Assembly (NCBI GenBank): GCA_031398975.1
Contig: JANNOI010000045.1
Location: 29,756-93,755, forward strand
DNA length: 64,000 nt
Reading direction: 5' to 3'
DNA from: JAKFWI01 sp031398975
Lineage (GTDB): Bacteria > Pseudomonadota > Alphaproteobacteria > Caulobacterales > Aquidulcibacteraceae
A model generated the notes under the pieces. It ran no database searches, had not been told where the DNA came from, and was given only the letters and a program-made list of their open reading frames with translations. Positions 43,012-52,257 of this stretch are shown in pieces (position 1 is the stretch's first letter; each line of letters begins with the position of its first letter). The position numbers were made by a program, and so were the translations under genes.

Positions 43012-45341
43012 TGGCCGATGCCGGCGGCCCTCCCCCTGCCCACGCCCCGCTGGTCGGCGCCGATATCGCCCATGACAGCGCGGAAAAGCACGTCACGGGC
43101 GCAGCGCTCTATATCGACGATCTCCCCGAGCCGCGGAACCTGTTGCACGTCCAGCTCGCCCTCAGCACACGCGCCCATGCGCGCCTGACTTCGCTTGACT
43201 TAAGCCCGGTGGCCGCCGCCCCCGGCGTCGTGGCGGCGTTGGCGGCGCGCGACATTCCTGGCGTCAATGACGTGAGCCCCCATGCGGGGGACGATCCCTT
43301 GTTCGCCGACGGTCTCGTCCTTTATCACGGCCAGTCGCTGTTTGCGGTCGCCGCCGAGACGCGGGGCCAGGCGCGCGCCGCGCTGGCGCTGGCGCACGTG
43401 GGCTATGAGGACCTGCCGGCCGCGATCACGATCGCGCAGGCGCGCGCGCGGGGCTCGGTGATCGAGGCGGCGCAGAGTCTGACGATGGGGAACGCGGGCG
43501 AAGCGCTCGCGCGGGCGCCGCACCGCCTCTCGGGATCTTTCTCCGTAGGCGGACAGGATCATTTCTACCTCGAGGGCCAGATCGCGCTCGCCATACCCGG
43601 CGAGGACGGGGACATGACGATCCATTCCTCCACCCAGAACCCGACCGAAGTGCAGCATGTGGCGGCGCGCGTTCTGGGCGTTCCCGCGCACGCGGTGACG
43701 GTGCAGGTGCGCCGCATGGGCGGGGGGTTCGGCGGCAAGGAGACCCAGCCCGCTTTGATCGCCGCCGCCGCCGCTCTGGTCGCGGCCAAGACCGGGCGGC
43801 CCGCGAAACTGCGCCTCGATCGCGACGACGACATGATCCTCACCGGCAAGCGGCACGATTTCGAGATCGCCTACGAAGTCGGCTTCGACGACGAGGGCCG
43901 TCTCTGCGGGGTCGAGATCGAACTGCACGCCCGCTGCGGCTATTCCGCGGATTTGTCTGCGGCGGTGAACGATCGCGCCATGTTCCACGCCGACAATTCC
44001 TATTATCTCGCCGACGCGCGCATCACCTCCCACCGCTGGCGCACGAACACCGTCTCCAACACCGCGTTCCGCGGCTTCGGCGGGCCCCAGGGCATGATGG
44101 CGATTGAGCACGCGATGGACCGGATCGCGCTGGCCCTGAACAAGGATCCCCTCGCGGTGCGGCGGGTCAATCTGTATGGGGGGCCTGGGCGGGACAGGAC
44201 GCCCTACGGCCAGCGTGTGGAAGATAACATCGCGCCCGCCCTGATGACGCGCCTGGCGGGGCTTGCAAGCTATCAGGAACGCCGCGCCGAGATCGCCCGC
44301 TGGAACGCGGGCCAGACCAAACTTAAGCGCGGCATCGCGCTCACGCCGGTCAAGTTCGGCATCTCGTTCACCGCGACCCATTTCAACCAGGCCGGCGCGC
44401 TCGTCCACATCTTCACCGACGGCAGCGTGCAGCTCAATCACGGCGGCACGGAAATGGGCCAGGGCCTGATGGTGAAAGTGGCGCAGGTGGCCGCGCACGA
44501 GTTCGCCCTGCCGCTGGAGCGGATCAAGATCACGGCCACCTCGACCGACAAGGTGCCTAACACGTCGGCGACCGCGGCGTCCGCGGGCAGCGATCTGAAC
44601 GGCATGGCCGCGCGGAACGCCTGCCGCACGCTGAAGGCGCGCCTGGCGGACCATCTGGTCCAGCGTCATGGCGGGGCGGCGGAGGAGGTGCGCTTCGAGG
44701 GGGGGCGCGTCTGGCTTGGCGAGCGCTCGTGGTCTTTCGCGGAGGCCGCGCGGAGCGCCTATATGGCGCGGGTCCAGCTTTCGGCGGCGGGCTTCTACCG
44801 CACCCCGAAAATCCACTATGACCGCGCCACCCATAGCGGGCGCCCGTTCCTGTACTACGCCTATGGCGCAGCGGTCTCGGAGGTGGCCATCGACACCACG
44901 ACCGGCGAGAGCCGGGTGCTGCGCGTCGACGTGCTCCACGATTGCGGGCGTTCGCTCAATCCCGCGATCGATCGCGGCCAGATCGAGGGCGGCTTCATTC
45001 AGGGCATGGGTTGGCTGACGACGGAGGAATTGTGGTTCGACGCCAAAGGGCGCCTGCGCACGCACGCGCCCTCCACGTACAAGATTCCGGTCGCCGGGGA
45101 CCGCCCGCCCGTGTTCAACATCACGTTCTGGGACGAGCAGAATCGCGAGGAGACGATCCACCGCTCCAAGGCCGTGGGCGAGCCGCCGCTGATGCTGGCG
45201 ATCTCGGTATTCAGTGCGCTGACGGACGCGGTGGCCGCGGCGGGCGCGCGCGGGGCCGCGCCCCGGCTGGACGCGCCGGCCACGCCGGAGCGGATCCTGC
45301 ACGCGATCCAGGGCGTACGCGCCGCCGCGGAGACGCGCTGA
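43011..45341 (+). CDS. xdhB: Xanthine dehydrogenase large (molybdopterin) subunit
   Basis: 776 aa. Hydroxylates hypoxanthine and xanthine to urate at the molybdenum site. Motifs: GQDHFYLEGQIALA, VRRMGGGFGGKETQ, AFRGFGGPQGMMAIE, NHGGTEMGQGLMVKVAQVAA, KAVGEPPLMLAISVFSAL with the catalytic Glu near the C-terminus. The start overlaps xdhA; xdhC begins 1 bp after the stop. Its cofactor is made by the moa/moe genes at the end of the divergent chain. Confidence 0.97.
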   Translation: MADAGGPPPAHAPLVGADIAHDSAEKHVTGAALYIDDLPEPRNLLHVQLALSTRAHARLTSLDLSPVAAAPGVVAALAARDIPGVNDVSPHAGDDPLFADGLVLYHGQSLFAVAAETRGQARAALALAHVGYEDLPAAITIAQARARGSVIEAAQSLTMGNAGEALARAPHRLSGSFSVGGQDHFYLEGQIALAIPGEDGDMTIHSSTQNPTEVQHVAARVLGVPAHAVTVQVRRMGGGFGGKETQPALIAAAAALVAAKTGRPAKLRLDRDDDMILTGKRHDFEIAYEVGFDDEGRLCGVEIELHARCGYSADLSAAVNDRAMFHADNSYYLADARITSHRWRTNTVSNTAFRGFGGPQGMMAIEHAMDRIALALNKDPLAVRRVNLYGGPGRDRTPYGQRVEDNIAPALMTRLAGLASYQERRAEIARWNAGQTKLKRGIALTPVKFGISFTATHFNQAGALVHIFTDGSVQLNHGGTEMGQGLMVKVAQVAAHEFALPLERIKITATSTDKVPNTSATAASAGSDLNGMAARNACRTLKARLADHLVQRHGGAAEEVRFEGGRVWLGERSWSFAEAARSAYMARVQLSAAGFYRTPKIHYDRATHSGRPFLYYAYGAAVSEVAIDTTTGESRVLRVDVLHDCGRSLNPAIDRGQIEGGFIQGMGWLTTEELWFDAKGRLRTHAPSTYKIPVAGDRPPVFNITFWDEQNREETIHRSKAVGEPPLMLAISVFSALTDAVAAAGARGAAPRLDAPATPERILHAIQGVRAAAETR

Positions 45342-45342
45342 G

Positions 45343-46359
45343 GTGGCCGCGCCCTGGACGCAGGCGGCGCGCGAGCCTGTCGGGCGCGGCGAGCCGGTGG
45401 CGCTCGTCATGGTGGCGGCGGTGGCGGGCTCGGCCCCGCGCGAAGCCGGCGCGAAGATGCTGGTGACCCCGGCGGGGATCCACGGCACGGTGGGCGGGGG
45501 CGCGCTCGAACGGACTCTGATCGATCAGGCGCGGCTCCTGCTCGCGGGGGACGAAACCTACCTGACGCAGGATTATCCTTTAGGCCCCCTGCTGGCGCAA
45601 TGCTGCGGGGGCCATGTGCGGGTGCTGATCGCGAAACTGTCTGGGCGGGACGAGGCGTGGCTCGCGCAGGCGGGCGCTTTCGAGGCGGCGGGCGCGCGGT
45701 ACGCGCTGCACTGCCGGATCGGCGCGCGCGGCTTGACGTGGACCTGCCGCGCCGGCTGGCCGGAGGATGGGGAAGGTCCGGGCGTGCTGTTGTTGGACGC
45801 GGGCGGCGTCGCCGTCGCGGCCGCTGCGGGCGGGCGCAAAGCCCCCTGGTCGGAGATGATAGAATACGTGCGCCCGCCGGGGTGCGCGGTCTATCTGTTC
45901 GGGGCCGGCCATGTCGGGCGCCGCCTCGCCGCCATCCTGCAGACTTTGCCGCTCCGACTCCATTGGTACGACAGCCGCCCCGAGTGCGAGGGGGCGATCC
46001 ATGAGCCTGATCCCGTAGCCCAGGTGCGCGCGGCGCCGGCGGGGGCGCTTTTTCTGGTGCTGACGCACAGCCACGACCTCGATTTCGAGCTGACGCGCGC
46101 CGCGCTCGCCCGGGGGGACAGCGCCTATTGCGGGCTGATCGGGTCAAAGACCAAGCGGGCCCGCTTCGCCGCGCGCCTCGCCGCCCGCGGCATCGGCCCC
46201 GAGGTCATCGCCGGTCTGACATGCCCGATCGGCGCGATCGGGTTGACCAGCAAGGAACCGGCGGTGATCGCGCTCGCCGTCGCCGCCGAAATCATGCTGC
46301 GCATAGAGGAGATCGAGCGCAAAGCGCTAACGCCGGCGTACGAAAGCGCCCCGGCGTGA
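45343..46359 (+). CDS. xdhC: XdhC, molybdenum cofactor insertion chaperone
   Basis: 338 aa. Binds and sulfurates/protects Moco and delivers it to XdhB. N-terminal domain with VAGSAPREAGAKMLVTPAGIHGTVGGGALE and CCGGHVRVL, then a Rossmann domain VYLFGAGHVGRRLAAIL, with VLTHSHDLDFELTRAAL and GLIGSKTKRARF. GTG at 45343 lies 1 bp after xdhB; its stop overlaps guaD (GTGA). Confidence 0.95.
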   Translation: MAAPWTQAAREPVGRGEPVALVMVAAVAGSAPREAGAKMLVTPAGIHGTVGGGALERTLIDQARLLLAGDETYLTQDYPLGPLLAQCCGGHVRVLIAKLSGRDEAWLAQAGAFEAAGARYALHCRIGARGLTWTCRAGWPEDGEGPGVLLLDAGGVAVAAAAGGRKAPWSEMIEYVRPPGCAVYLFGAGHVGRRLAAILQTLPLRLHWYDSRPECEGAIHEPDPVAQVRAAPAGALFLVLTHSHDLDFELTRAALARGDSAYCGLIGSKTKRARFAARLAARGIGPEVIAGLTCPIGAIGLTSKEPAVIALAVAAEIMLRIEEIERKALTPAYESAPA

Positions 46360-47675
46360 GCAGCCGCCACATCCATCGCGGGGAGATCTTCCACCTGCTC
46401 GACGATCCGGCTGAGGCCGGCGCCGCGGCGGTTGGCCATCTGCGCGACGGCGCGCTGCTGGTGGAGGACGGCAGGATCGCCGCGCTCGCGGCCTGGGAGG
46501 ATTTCACGCCCCCCCCCGACACGCCGGTGACGGCGCATGACGGGCTGATCTTGCCGGGCTTCATCGACGCCCATGTCCATTATCCCCAGACCGACATGAT
46601 CGCCTCGCACGGCAAACAATTGTTGGACTGGCTCGATACCTACACCTTCCCCGCCGAGCAGCGCTTCGTGGACCAGGCGGTGGCGCGGGACACGGCGGAC
46701 TTCTTCCTCGACCAGATCCTGGCTCACGGCGTCACATGCGCGGCGGTGTTCTGCACGGTGCATGCGGGCTCGGTGGAGGCGCTGTTTGAGGCCGCGCTGG
46801 CGCGCAATATGCGCCTGATCGCGGGCAAGGTGCTGATGGACCGGGCCGCCCCGGAAGCGCTGCTCGACGGCGCCGACGGCGGGATCGCGGAGAGCGAGGC
46901 GCTGATCCGGGCCTGGCGGGGGCGGGGACGGCTCTCCTACGCCATCACCCCGCGCTTTGCGGTGACTTCCTCGCGCTCCCAATTGGCCCGCGCGGGGGCG
47001 CTGGCGGACGCCTATCCGGACGCGTACGTGCACACCCATCTGGCCGAAAACGTCGCCGAGTGCGCGCTGGCGGTCTCGAAATTTCCCGAAGCGCGCGATT
47101 ACCTCGCGATCTACGAGGCGCACGGCCTCGTGCGCCCGCGCTCGATCTTCGCGCACGGGGTGCATCTGGAGGCGGGGCACTTCCAGCGGCTGGCCGCGGG
47201 CGGCGGGGCGATCGCGTTCTGCCCCGGCTCGAACCTGTTTCTCGGCAGCGGTTTGTTCAATCTCGCGGGCGCACGCGCACACGGCGTCGGGGTGGGCCTG
47301 GGCACCGATGTGGGCGCAGGGCCCAGCTTCTCGATGCTCTCGACCATGGCGGAGGCCTACAAGGTCTGCCAGCTGCAGGGCCAAAGCCTCGATCCGCTAT
47401 CGGCCTATTATCTGGCGACGCTGGGGGCTGCGCGTGCGCTGCGCCTGGACGATCGCATCGGCAATCTGGCGCCCGGCAAGGAGGCCGATTTCATCGTCCT
47501 CGATCCCGGAGCCACCCCGCTGCTCGCCCGCCGCATGGGCCATGCGCGGACCCTGGCGGAGCGGCTGTTCGCGCTCGCCATCCTGGGAGACGACCGCGCG
47601 ATCGCGGCCACCTATATCGCCGGCGCGTGTGCGCACCGGCGCGTCAACACGAGGGGAACGCACGCCAATGGTTGA
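46356..47675 (+). CDS. guaD: Guanine deaminase
   Basis: 439 aa amidohydrolase converting guanine to xanthine. Zinc ligands in GFIDAHVHYPQTDMIAS, also VHTHLAEN, IFAHGVHLE and LGTDVGAGPSFSML, all standard GuaD blocks. GTG at 46356 overlaps xdhC. Its end overlaps the next gene by 8 bp. It feeds xanthine to XdhAB. Confidence 0.95.
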   Translation: MSSRHIHRGEIFHLLDDPAEAGAAAVGHLRDGALLVEDGRIAALAAWEDFTPPPDTPVTAHDGLILPGFIDAHVHYPQTDMIASHGKQLLDWLDTYTFPAEQRFVDQAVARDTADFFLDQILAHGVTCAAVFCTVHAGSVEALFEAALARNMRLIAGKVLMDRAAPEALLDGADGGIAESEALIRAWRGRGRLSYAITPRFAVTSSRSQLARAGALADAYPDAYVHTHLAENVAECALAVSKFPEARDYLAIYEAHGLVRPRSIFAHGVHLEAGHFQRLAAGGGAIAFCPGSNLFLGSGLFNLAGARAHGVGVGLGTDVGAGPSFSMLSTMAEAYKVCQLQGQSLDPLSAYYLATLGAARALRLDDRIGNLAPGKEADFIVLDPGATPLLARRMGHARTLAERLFALAILGDDRAIAATYIAGACAHRRVNTRGTHANG

Positions 47676-48681
47676 AGCCCGGGCCACGCCGCTGAAAGCG
47701 GAGCTGCACTGCCACCTGGAGGGCACCGTCTCGCCCGCTCTGGCCCAGCGCCTGGCCGCCGCGCATCGGCTTGACCTCGGTTCGATCATCGATGCGCAGG
47801 GCCGCTACCGGTTTGAGGACTTCTCCGAATTCCTGGTGGCCTATGACCGCGTCTGTGAGGCGATCCGCACCCCGCAGGATTATTACGAGATCCTCTATGA
47901 CTATTACCGCACCTGCGCGGGCGAGGGGCTGATCTATGGCGAGATGTTCATCTCCGCCTACCACCCGGCCTGCCACGGCATCTCCTACCCGACCTTTCTG
48001 GACGCGCTGAGCCTCGCCCTCGACGACGTGGAGCGCGATCACGGGGTGACCGCGCGCCTGGTGCTGACGGCGGTGCGTCATCTCGGGGTGGAACAGGCCG
48101 AAGAGACCGCGCGCCTAGCCGCGGCCCATCCCCATCCCAAGGTGGTGGGCTTCGGGCTGGCGGGCGAGGAGAACTTTCTGGCGCCCCGCGATTTCGCCCG
48201 CGCCTTTGCGATCGCGCAAGACGCCGGCCTGCGCCTGACCGCCCATGCGGGGGAATTGGCGGGGCCCGACAGCATTCGCGGCGCGCTGCGGGACCTGAAG
48301 GTCGAGCGCATCGGCCACGGCGTGCGCGCGATCGAAGACGAAGAGGTGATGGCCGAGATCAAGGAGTGCGGCGCGACCTTGGAGATCTGCCCGAGTTCGA
48401 ATATCGTCTTGGGGCTTTACCCCTCGATCGAGGCCCATCCCGTGGCGCGGCTCACCGCGTTCGGGATCAAGACGAGCTTGGGGTCGGACGACCCCCCCTT
48501 CGTGGCGGCCACGATCGGCAAGGAATATGGGCTGGTGCAGGCCGCTTTCGCTCTGGGTGAGGCCGACATGACGGCCTACACCACGCGCGCCCTCGACGCG
48601 GCGTTCTGCACCGAGGAGGAGCGGGCGGCCCTGAAGGCCCGGCTCCGCGCGGGGGCTCTTGGTTCAGGTGCGCTCGATTGA
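47668..48681 (+). CDS. add: Adenosine deaminase
   Basis: 337 aa. Zinc enzyme turning (deoxy)adenosine into inosine. Motifs: KAELHCHLEGTVSP (HxH), LRLTAHAGELAGP, ERIGHGVRAIED, LEICPSSN, and SLGSDDPPFVAATIGKEY, the Add-type Asp-Asp site. ATG at 47668 has GAGGGGA upstream and overlaps guaD by 8 bp. A distant paralogue, the adenine deaminase, is at 51219. Confidence 0.85.
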   Translation: MVEARATPLKAELHCHLEGTVSPALAQRLAAAHRLDLGSIIDAQGRYRFEDFSEFLVAYDRVCEAIRTPQDYYEILYDYYRTCAGEGLIYGEMFISAYHPACHGISYPTFLDALSLALDDVERDHGVTARLVLTAVRHLGVEQAEETARLAAAHPHPKVVGFGLAGEENFLAPRDFARAFAIAQDAGLRLTAHAGELAGPDSIRGALRDLKVERIGHGVRAIEDEEVMAEIKECGATLEICPSSNIVLGLYPSIEAHPVARLTAFGIKTSLGSDDPPFVAATIGKEYGLVQAAFALGEADMTAYTTRALDAAFCTEEERAALKARLRAGALGSGALD

Positions 48682-48863
48682 ACACGTTTAGCGCAAAGCC
48701 GCGACAAAGCTGCTTAAAATTGTTTACGTGTTAATGCTTTTTAGCCTTCTCTGCACGAAGCCGCTTCGCGTAGAGGCGCGCGGCGCCAGGGTGCGCGCGG
48801 AACGGGGCAGGGGGTCTGCGCCACCGTGCGCAAGGCGCGTTGGATCAAATCGGGGAGCCTTCC
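48682..48863 (+). promoter_or_regulatory. AT-richer leader before the purine-island TonB receptor
   Basis: A 182-bp gap after add. Positions about 48710-48755 are AT-rich compared with the surroundings (TTAAAATTGTTTACGTG), consistent with a separate promoter for the receptor. No confident -35/-10 pair was assigned. Confidence 0.35.
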
Positions 48864-51107
48864 ATGGGCGAAAATAAATTACGGGGCGCAAACGGTTTTT
48901 TGACGTCCTGCGGGGTTTCGGCGCTGGTTTTGGCGGGCTTTGGCGCAGCGCCCGCGCTGGCGCAGTCCGAGTTTCAGGTCGATGAAGTGATCGTTACGGC
49001 GCAGAAACGCGCGGAAAACCTGCAGGAGGTCCCAATCTCCGTCTCGACCCTCACGGGCGCGGAATTGGGCACAATCTTGTCCTCCGGCCAGGACGTCCTG
49101 GCCATCGCGGCCCGGGTGCCCGGCCTCTACGCGGAATCTTCCAACGGCCGGGTGGCCCCGCGCTTCTATATCCGCGGCCTCGGCAACAGCGATTTCGACC
49201 TTGCCGCCTCCCAGCCCGTCTCCGTCATCCTCGACGAGGTCGTGCTCGAGAACGTGGTCCTGAAGAGCACCCCGCTGTTCGACGTCGAGCAGGTGGAAGT
49301 GCTGCGCGGGCCCCAGGGCACCCTGTTCGGCCGCAACACCACCGCCGGCATCGTGAAGTTCGATTCGGTGAAGCCGTCGCAGACCTTCAAGGCGGTCGGC
49401 TCGGCCAATTACGGCACCTACGGCACCTATAATCTCGAGGGCGGCGTCGGCGGCCCCCTGATCAACGGCAAGCTCGCGGCCCGCGTCTCCGCGCTCTACC
49501 AGCACCGTGACGATTATATCGACAACACCTATACCGGCGCACGCGACACCGGCGACGACGAATATGGCGGCTACGACGAGGCGGCCGGCCGGCTCCAGCT
49601 TTGGTTCACGCCGACCGACAAGCTGTCCGCGCTGTTCAACGTGCATGGCCGGGATCTCGACGGCACGTCCGCCGTGTTCCGCGCCAACATCCTCAGCACC
49701 GGCAGCAACAGCCTGAACGACAATCTCGACCGCGAAGAAGTCACCTTCGACGGCGGCGGCGGCAATGAGCAGAAATATACCGGCTGGGGCTCCTCGCTGA
49801 AGGTCGATTACGATTTCGGGTCCTTCACCTTCACCTCCATCACCGCCTATGAAAGCGCAGACGGCACCAGCCGCGGCGATATCGACGGCGGCGTTGCGGG
49901 CGTCGGGCCGGGCACGATCCCCTTCTCGTCCGATACCCAAGACAGCCTCGACTATCTCGACCAGGTGACCGAGGAAGTCCGCTTCGCGAGCAAGACCGAC
50001 GGCCCGTTCTCCTGGCAGTTCGGCGGCTTCTACTTCGACACCGAATACGCAATCACCACGCTCGGGGGCTCCGCGCCCACGACCGTCGTGCAGGAGAACA
50101 CCTCCTGGGCCGTGTTCGGCCAGGCCGGCTACAAGCTGACCGAGGCGCTGAAGCTCACCGGCGGCCTGCGCTACACCGACGATGAGAAGACTTTCTACGC
50201 CACGCAGACTGTGTCCGGCGTCGTCGTCAACCCGACCGAGGTGTCGGACTCACAAGTGAGCTGGGACGCGAGCGCCTCCTACGCCCTGACGCCGACCATC
50301 AACACCTACGCCCGGGTCGCCTACGGCTTCCGGGGCCCCTCCATCCAAGGCCGCGACGTCGCCTTCCAGTACAATTTCGATCCCAGCAACCCGACCATCG
50401 ATCCCCAATCGGTGGCCGAGTCCGAGACCGTGTTGTCCTACGAGGCCGGCATCAAGACCGAATTGCTCGATCGCCGCGTGCGCCTGAACGGCGCGGTGTT
50501 CACCTATGAGGTCGACGACATGCAGCTCACCGCCATCGGCGGGGGCAGCAATTCGAACCGCCTGCTGAACGTCGAGAAGGGCGAGGCCTACGGCTTCGAA
50601 CTGGACAGCGAGTTCCTGATCACGCCGCACTTCCTCGTGACGGCCGGCTTCAGCTACAACAAGACCGAGATCAAGGACGCCGATCAGACCGTCGGCACCT
50701 GCGGCTCGGGCCAGTGCACCGTCACCGACCCGACCAACACCGCGGGCCAAGCCTTCATCGACGGCAACCCCTTCCCGAACGCGCCCGAGATCACGGCGGA
50801 TTTCACCGCCCGCTACGGGTTCCCGATCGGCGACGCGGGCGAGCTGTTCGCCTACACCGACTGGGCGGTTCAGGGGGAAACCAATCTGTTCCTCTACGAA
50901 TCGGCGGAGTTCAAAACGGACACCCAGTTCGAAGGCGGCCTGAAGCTCGGCTATGTCCGGACCGACGACTCCCTTGAGGTCGCGTTGTTCGCGCGCAACA
51001 TCACCGATGAGGAAAACATCAAGGGCGCGATCGACTTCAACAACCTGACCGCCTTCGTGAACGACCCGCGCATCATCGGCGTGTCGGTGCGGGCGCGGAT
51101 GAACTGA
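48864..51107 (+). CDS. TonB-dependent receptor, candidate outer-membrane purine/nucleoside transporter
   Basis: 747 aa with a signal peptide ending APALAQ. TonB-box-like VDEVIVTAQKRAENLQEVPISVST near the N-terminus, then plug motifs FYIRGLGNSDFDLA, VEQVEVLRGPQGTLFGRNTTAGIVKF, and C-terminal barrel ending GVSVRARMN. ATG at 48864 has GGGGAG seven bases upstream. It stands between adenosine deaminase and adenine deaminase genes, followed by its own terminator. Location suggests a purine or nucleoside ligand; the sequence alone does not show it. Codon use and GC look normal for the window. Confidence 0.88.
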   Translation: MGENKLRGANGFLTSCGVSALVLAGFGAAPALAQSEFQVDEVIVTAQKRAENLQEVPISVSTLTGAELGTILSSGQDVLAIAARVPGLYAESSNGRVAPRFYIRGLGNSDFDLAASQPVSVILDEVVLENVVLKSTPLFDVEQVEVLRGPQGTLFGRNTTAGIVKFDSVKPSQTFKAVGSANYGTYGTYNLEGGVGGPLINGKLAARVSALYQHRDDYIDNTYTGARDTGDDEYGGYDEAAGRLQLWFTPTDKLSALFNVHGRDLDGTSAVFRANILSTGSNSLNDNLDREEVTFDGGGGNEQKYTGWGSSLKVDYDFGSFTFTSITAYESADGTSRGDIDGGVAGVGPGTIPFSSDTQDSLDYLDQVTEEVRFASKTDGPFSWQFGGFYFDTEYAITTLGGSAPTTVVQENTSWAVFGQAGYKLTEALKLTGGLRYTDDEKTFYATQTVSGVVVNPTEVSDSQVSWDASASYALTPTINTYARVAYGFRGPSIQGRDVAFQYNFDPSNPTIDPQSVAESETVLSYEAGIKTELLDRRVRLNGAVFTYEVDDMQLTAIGGGSNSNRLLNVEKGEAYGFELDSEFLITPHFLVTAGFSYNKTEIKDADQTVGTCGSGQCTVTDPTNTAGQAFIDGNPFPNAPEITADFTARYGFPIGDAGELFAYTDWAVQGETNLFLYESAEFKTDTQFEGGLKLGYVRTDDSLEVALFARNITDEENIKGAIDFNNLTAFVNDPRIIGVSVRARMN

Positions 51108-51137
51108 GACGGTCCTCGCGGCCATAAATGACGCAAG

Positions 51138-51172
51138 CAGGCCCGGGATCGCCTCCCGGGCCTGTTTTTTTT
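51138..51172 (+). terminator. Strong Rho-independent terminator after the TonB receptor
   Basis: An 11-bp stem, CAGGCCCGGGA pairing with TCCCGGGCCTG around TCGCC, is followed by eight T. It separates the receptor from the adenine deaminase gene. Confidence 0.92.
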
Positions 51173-51218
51173 CGTGTAGGCTCAGCCGTCGCGGCGTGCG
51201 AGGCGAGGAGCAAGGCCG

Positions 51219-52235
51219 ATGGAACTGGAAGCGTTTGTCCGTGGGCTGCCGAAGGCGGAGCTGCACCTGCACCTCGAGGGCAGTCTCGAGCCTGAACTGA
51301 TGTTTGCGCTGGCCGCCCGCAACGGCGTGGCGATCCCGTTCGCGGATGTGGAGGCGGTGCGCGCGGCCTACCAATTCTCCAACCTGCAGGACTTCCTCGA
51401 CATCTATTATCAGGGCGCGAACGTGCTGGTCACGGAGCGGGATTTCTACGACCTGACGCGCGCCTATCTCGACCGCGCGATCGCCGACGGGGTCACCCAT
51501 GTCGAGGTGTTTTTCGATCCCCAGACCCACACCGCGCGCGGCGTGGCCTTCGCTGAAATCATCAACGGCATCGATCGGGCGCTCAAGGAGGGGCAAGCGC
51601 GCGACGGCGTGACCTCTAAACTCATCCTCTGCTTCCTGCGCCACCTGAGTGAGGCGGAGGCCTTCGAGACCCTGGCCGCGGCCGAGCCGTTTCTAGACAA
51701 GATCGCGGGCGTGGGGCTCGATTCGAGCGAGAGCGGCCATCCCCCGTCCAAGTTCGCGCGCGTGTTCGACGCGGCGCGCAAGCTCGGCCTGCTCAGTCTC
51801 GCCCATGCGGGGGAGGAAGGGCCCCCCGCCTATGTCTGGGAGGCGCTGGACGTGCTGAAGGTCGATCGCATCGACCACGGCAATCGCGCGCTGGAGGATG
51901 AGGCCCTGGTCGCGCGCCTCGCGGGGGAGCAGATCACGCTTACCGTGTGCCCGCTCTCGAACCTGAAGCTTTGCGTCGTCGACGATCTGAAGGCCCATCC
52001 GCTGAAGCGCATGCTCGATCTCGGCCTGCGCGCGACGATCAATTCCGACGATCCGGCCTATTTCGGCGGCTATATCGGCCAGAACTTCACCGCCACCGCC
52101 GAGGCTCTCGGTTTGACGCGCGACGATCTCGTCACGCTGGCGCGCAATTCCTTCAAGGGCTCCTTCCTCGACGCCGCCGGCAAGGCCCGCAATCTCGACG
52201 CGATCGAGGCCTATCTCGCCGCGCAGCCGGCCTGA
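51219..52235 (+). CDS. Adenine deaminase (adenosine-deaminase superfamily)
   Basis: 338 aa. Converts adenine to hypoxanthine. HxH in KAELHLHLEGSLEPE, VEVFFDPQTHTARGV, SLAHAGEEG, DRIDHGNRALED, VCPLSN and TINSDDPAYFGGYIGQNF. The last motif and FxDPQxHT are features of the adenine-type branch rather than adenosine deaminases. ATG at 51219 has GAGGAG upstream. It would feed hypoxanthine to XdhAB. The gene lies after a terminator, so it has its own promoter. Confidence 0.88.
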   Translation: MELEAFVRGLPKAELHLHLEGSLEPELMFALAARNGVAIPFADVEAVRAAYQFSNLQDFLDIYYQGANVLVTERDFYDLTRAYLDRAIADGVTHVEVFFDPQTHTARGVAFAEIINGIDRALKEGQARDGVTSKLILCFLRHLSEAEAFETLAAAEPFLDKIAGVGLDSSESGHPPSKFARVFDAARKLGLLSLAHAGEEGPPAYVWEALDVLKVDRIDHGNRALEDEALVARLAGEQITLTVCPLSNLKLCVVDDLKAHPLKRMLDLGLRATINSDDPAYFGGYIGQNFTATAEALGLTRDDLVTLARNSFKGSFLDAAGKARNLDAIEAYLAAQPA

Positions 52236-52257
52236 AGCTGACAAGAGTCTGAGCCGC

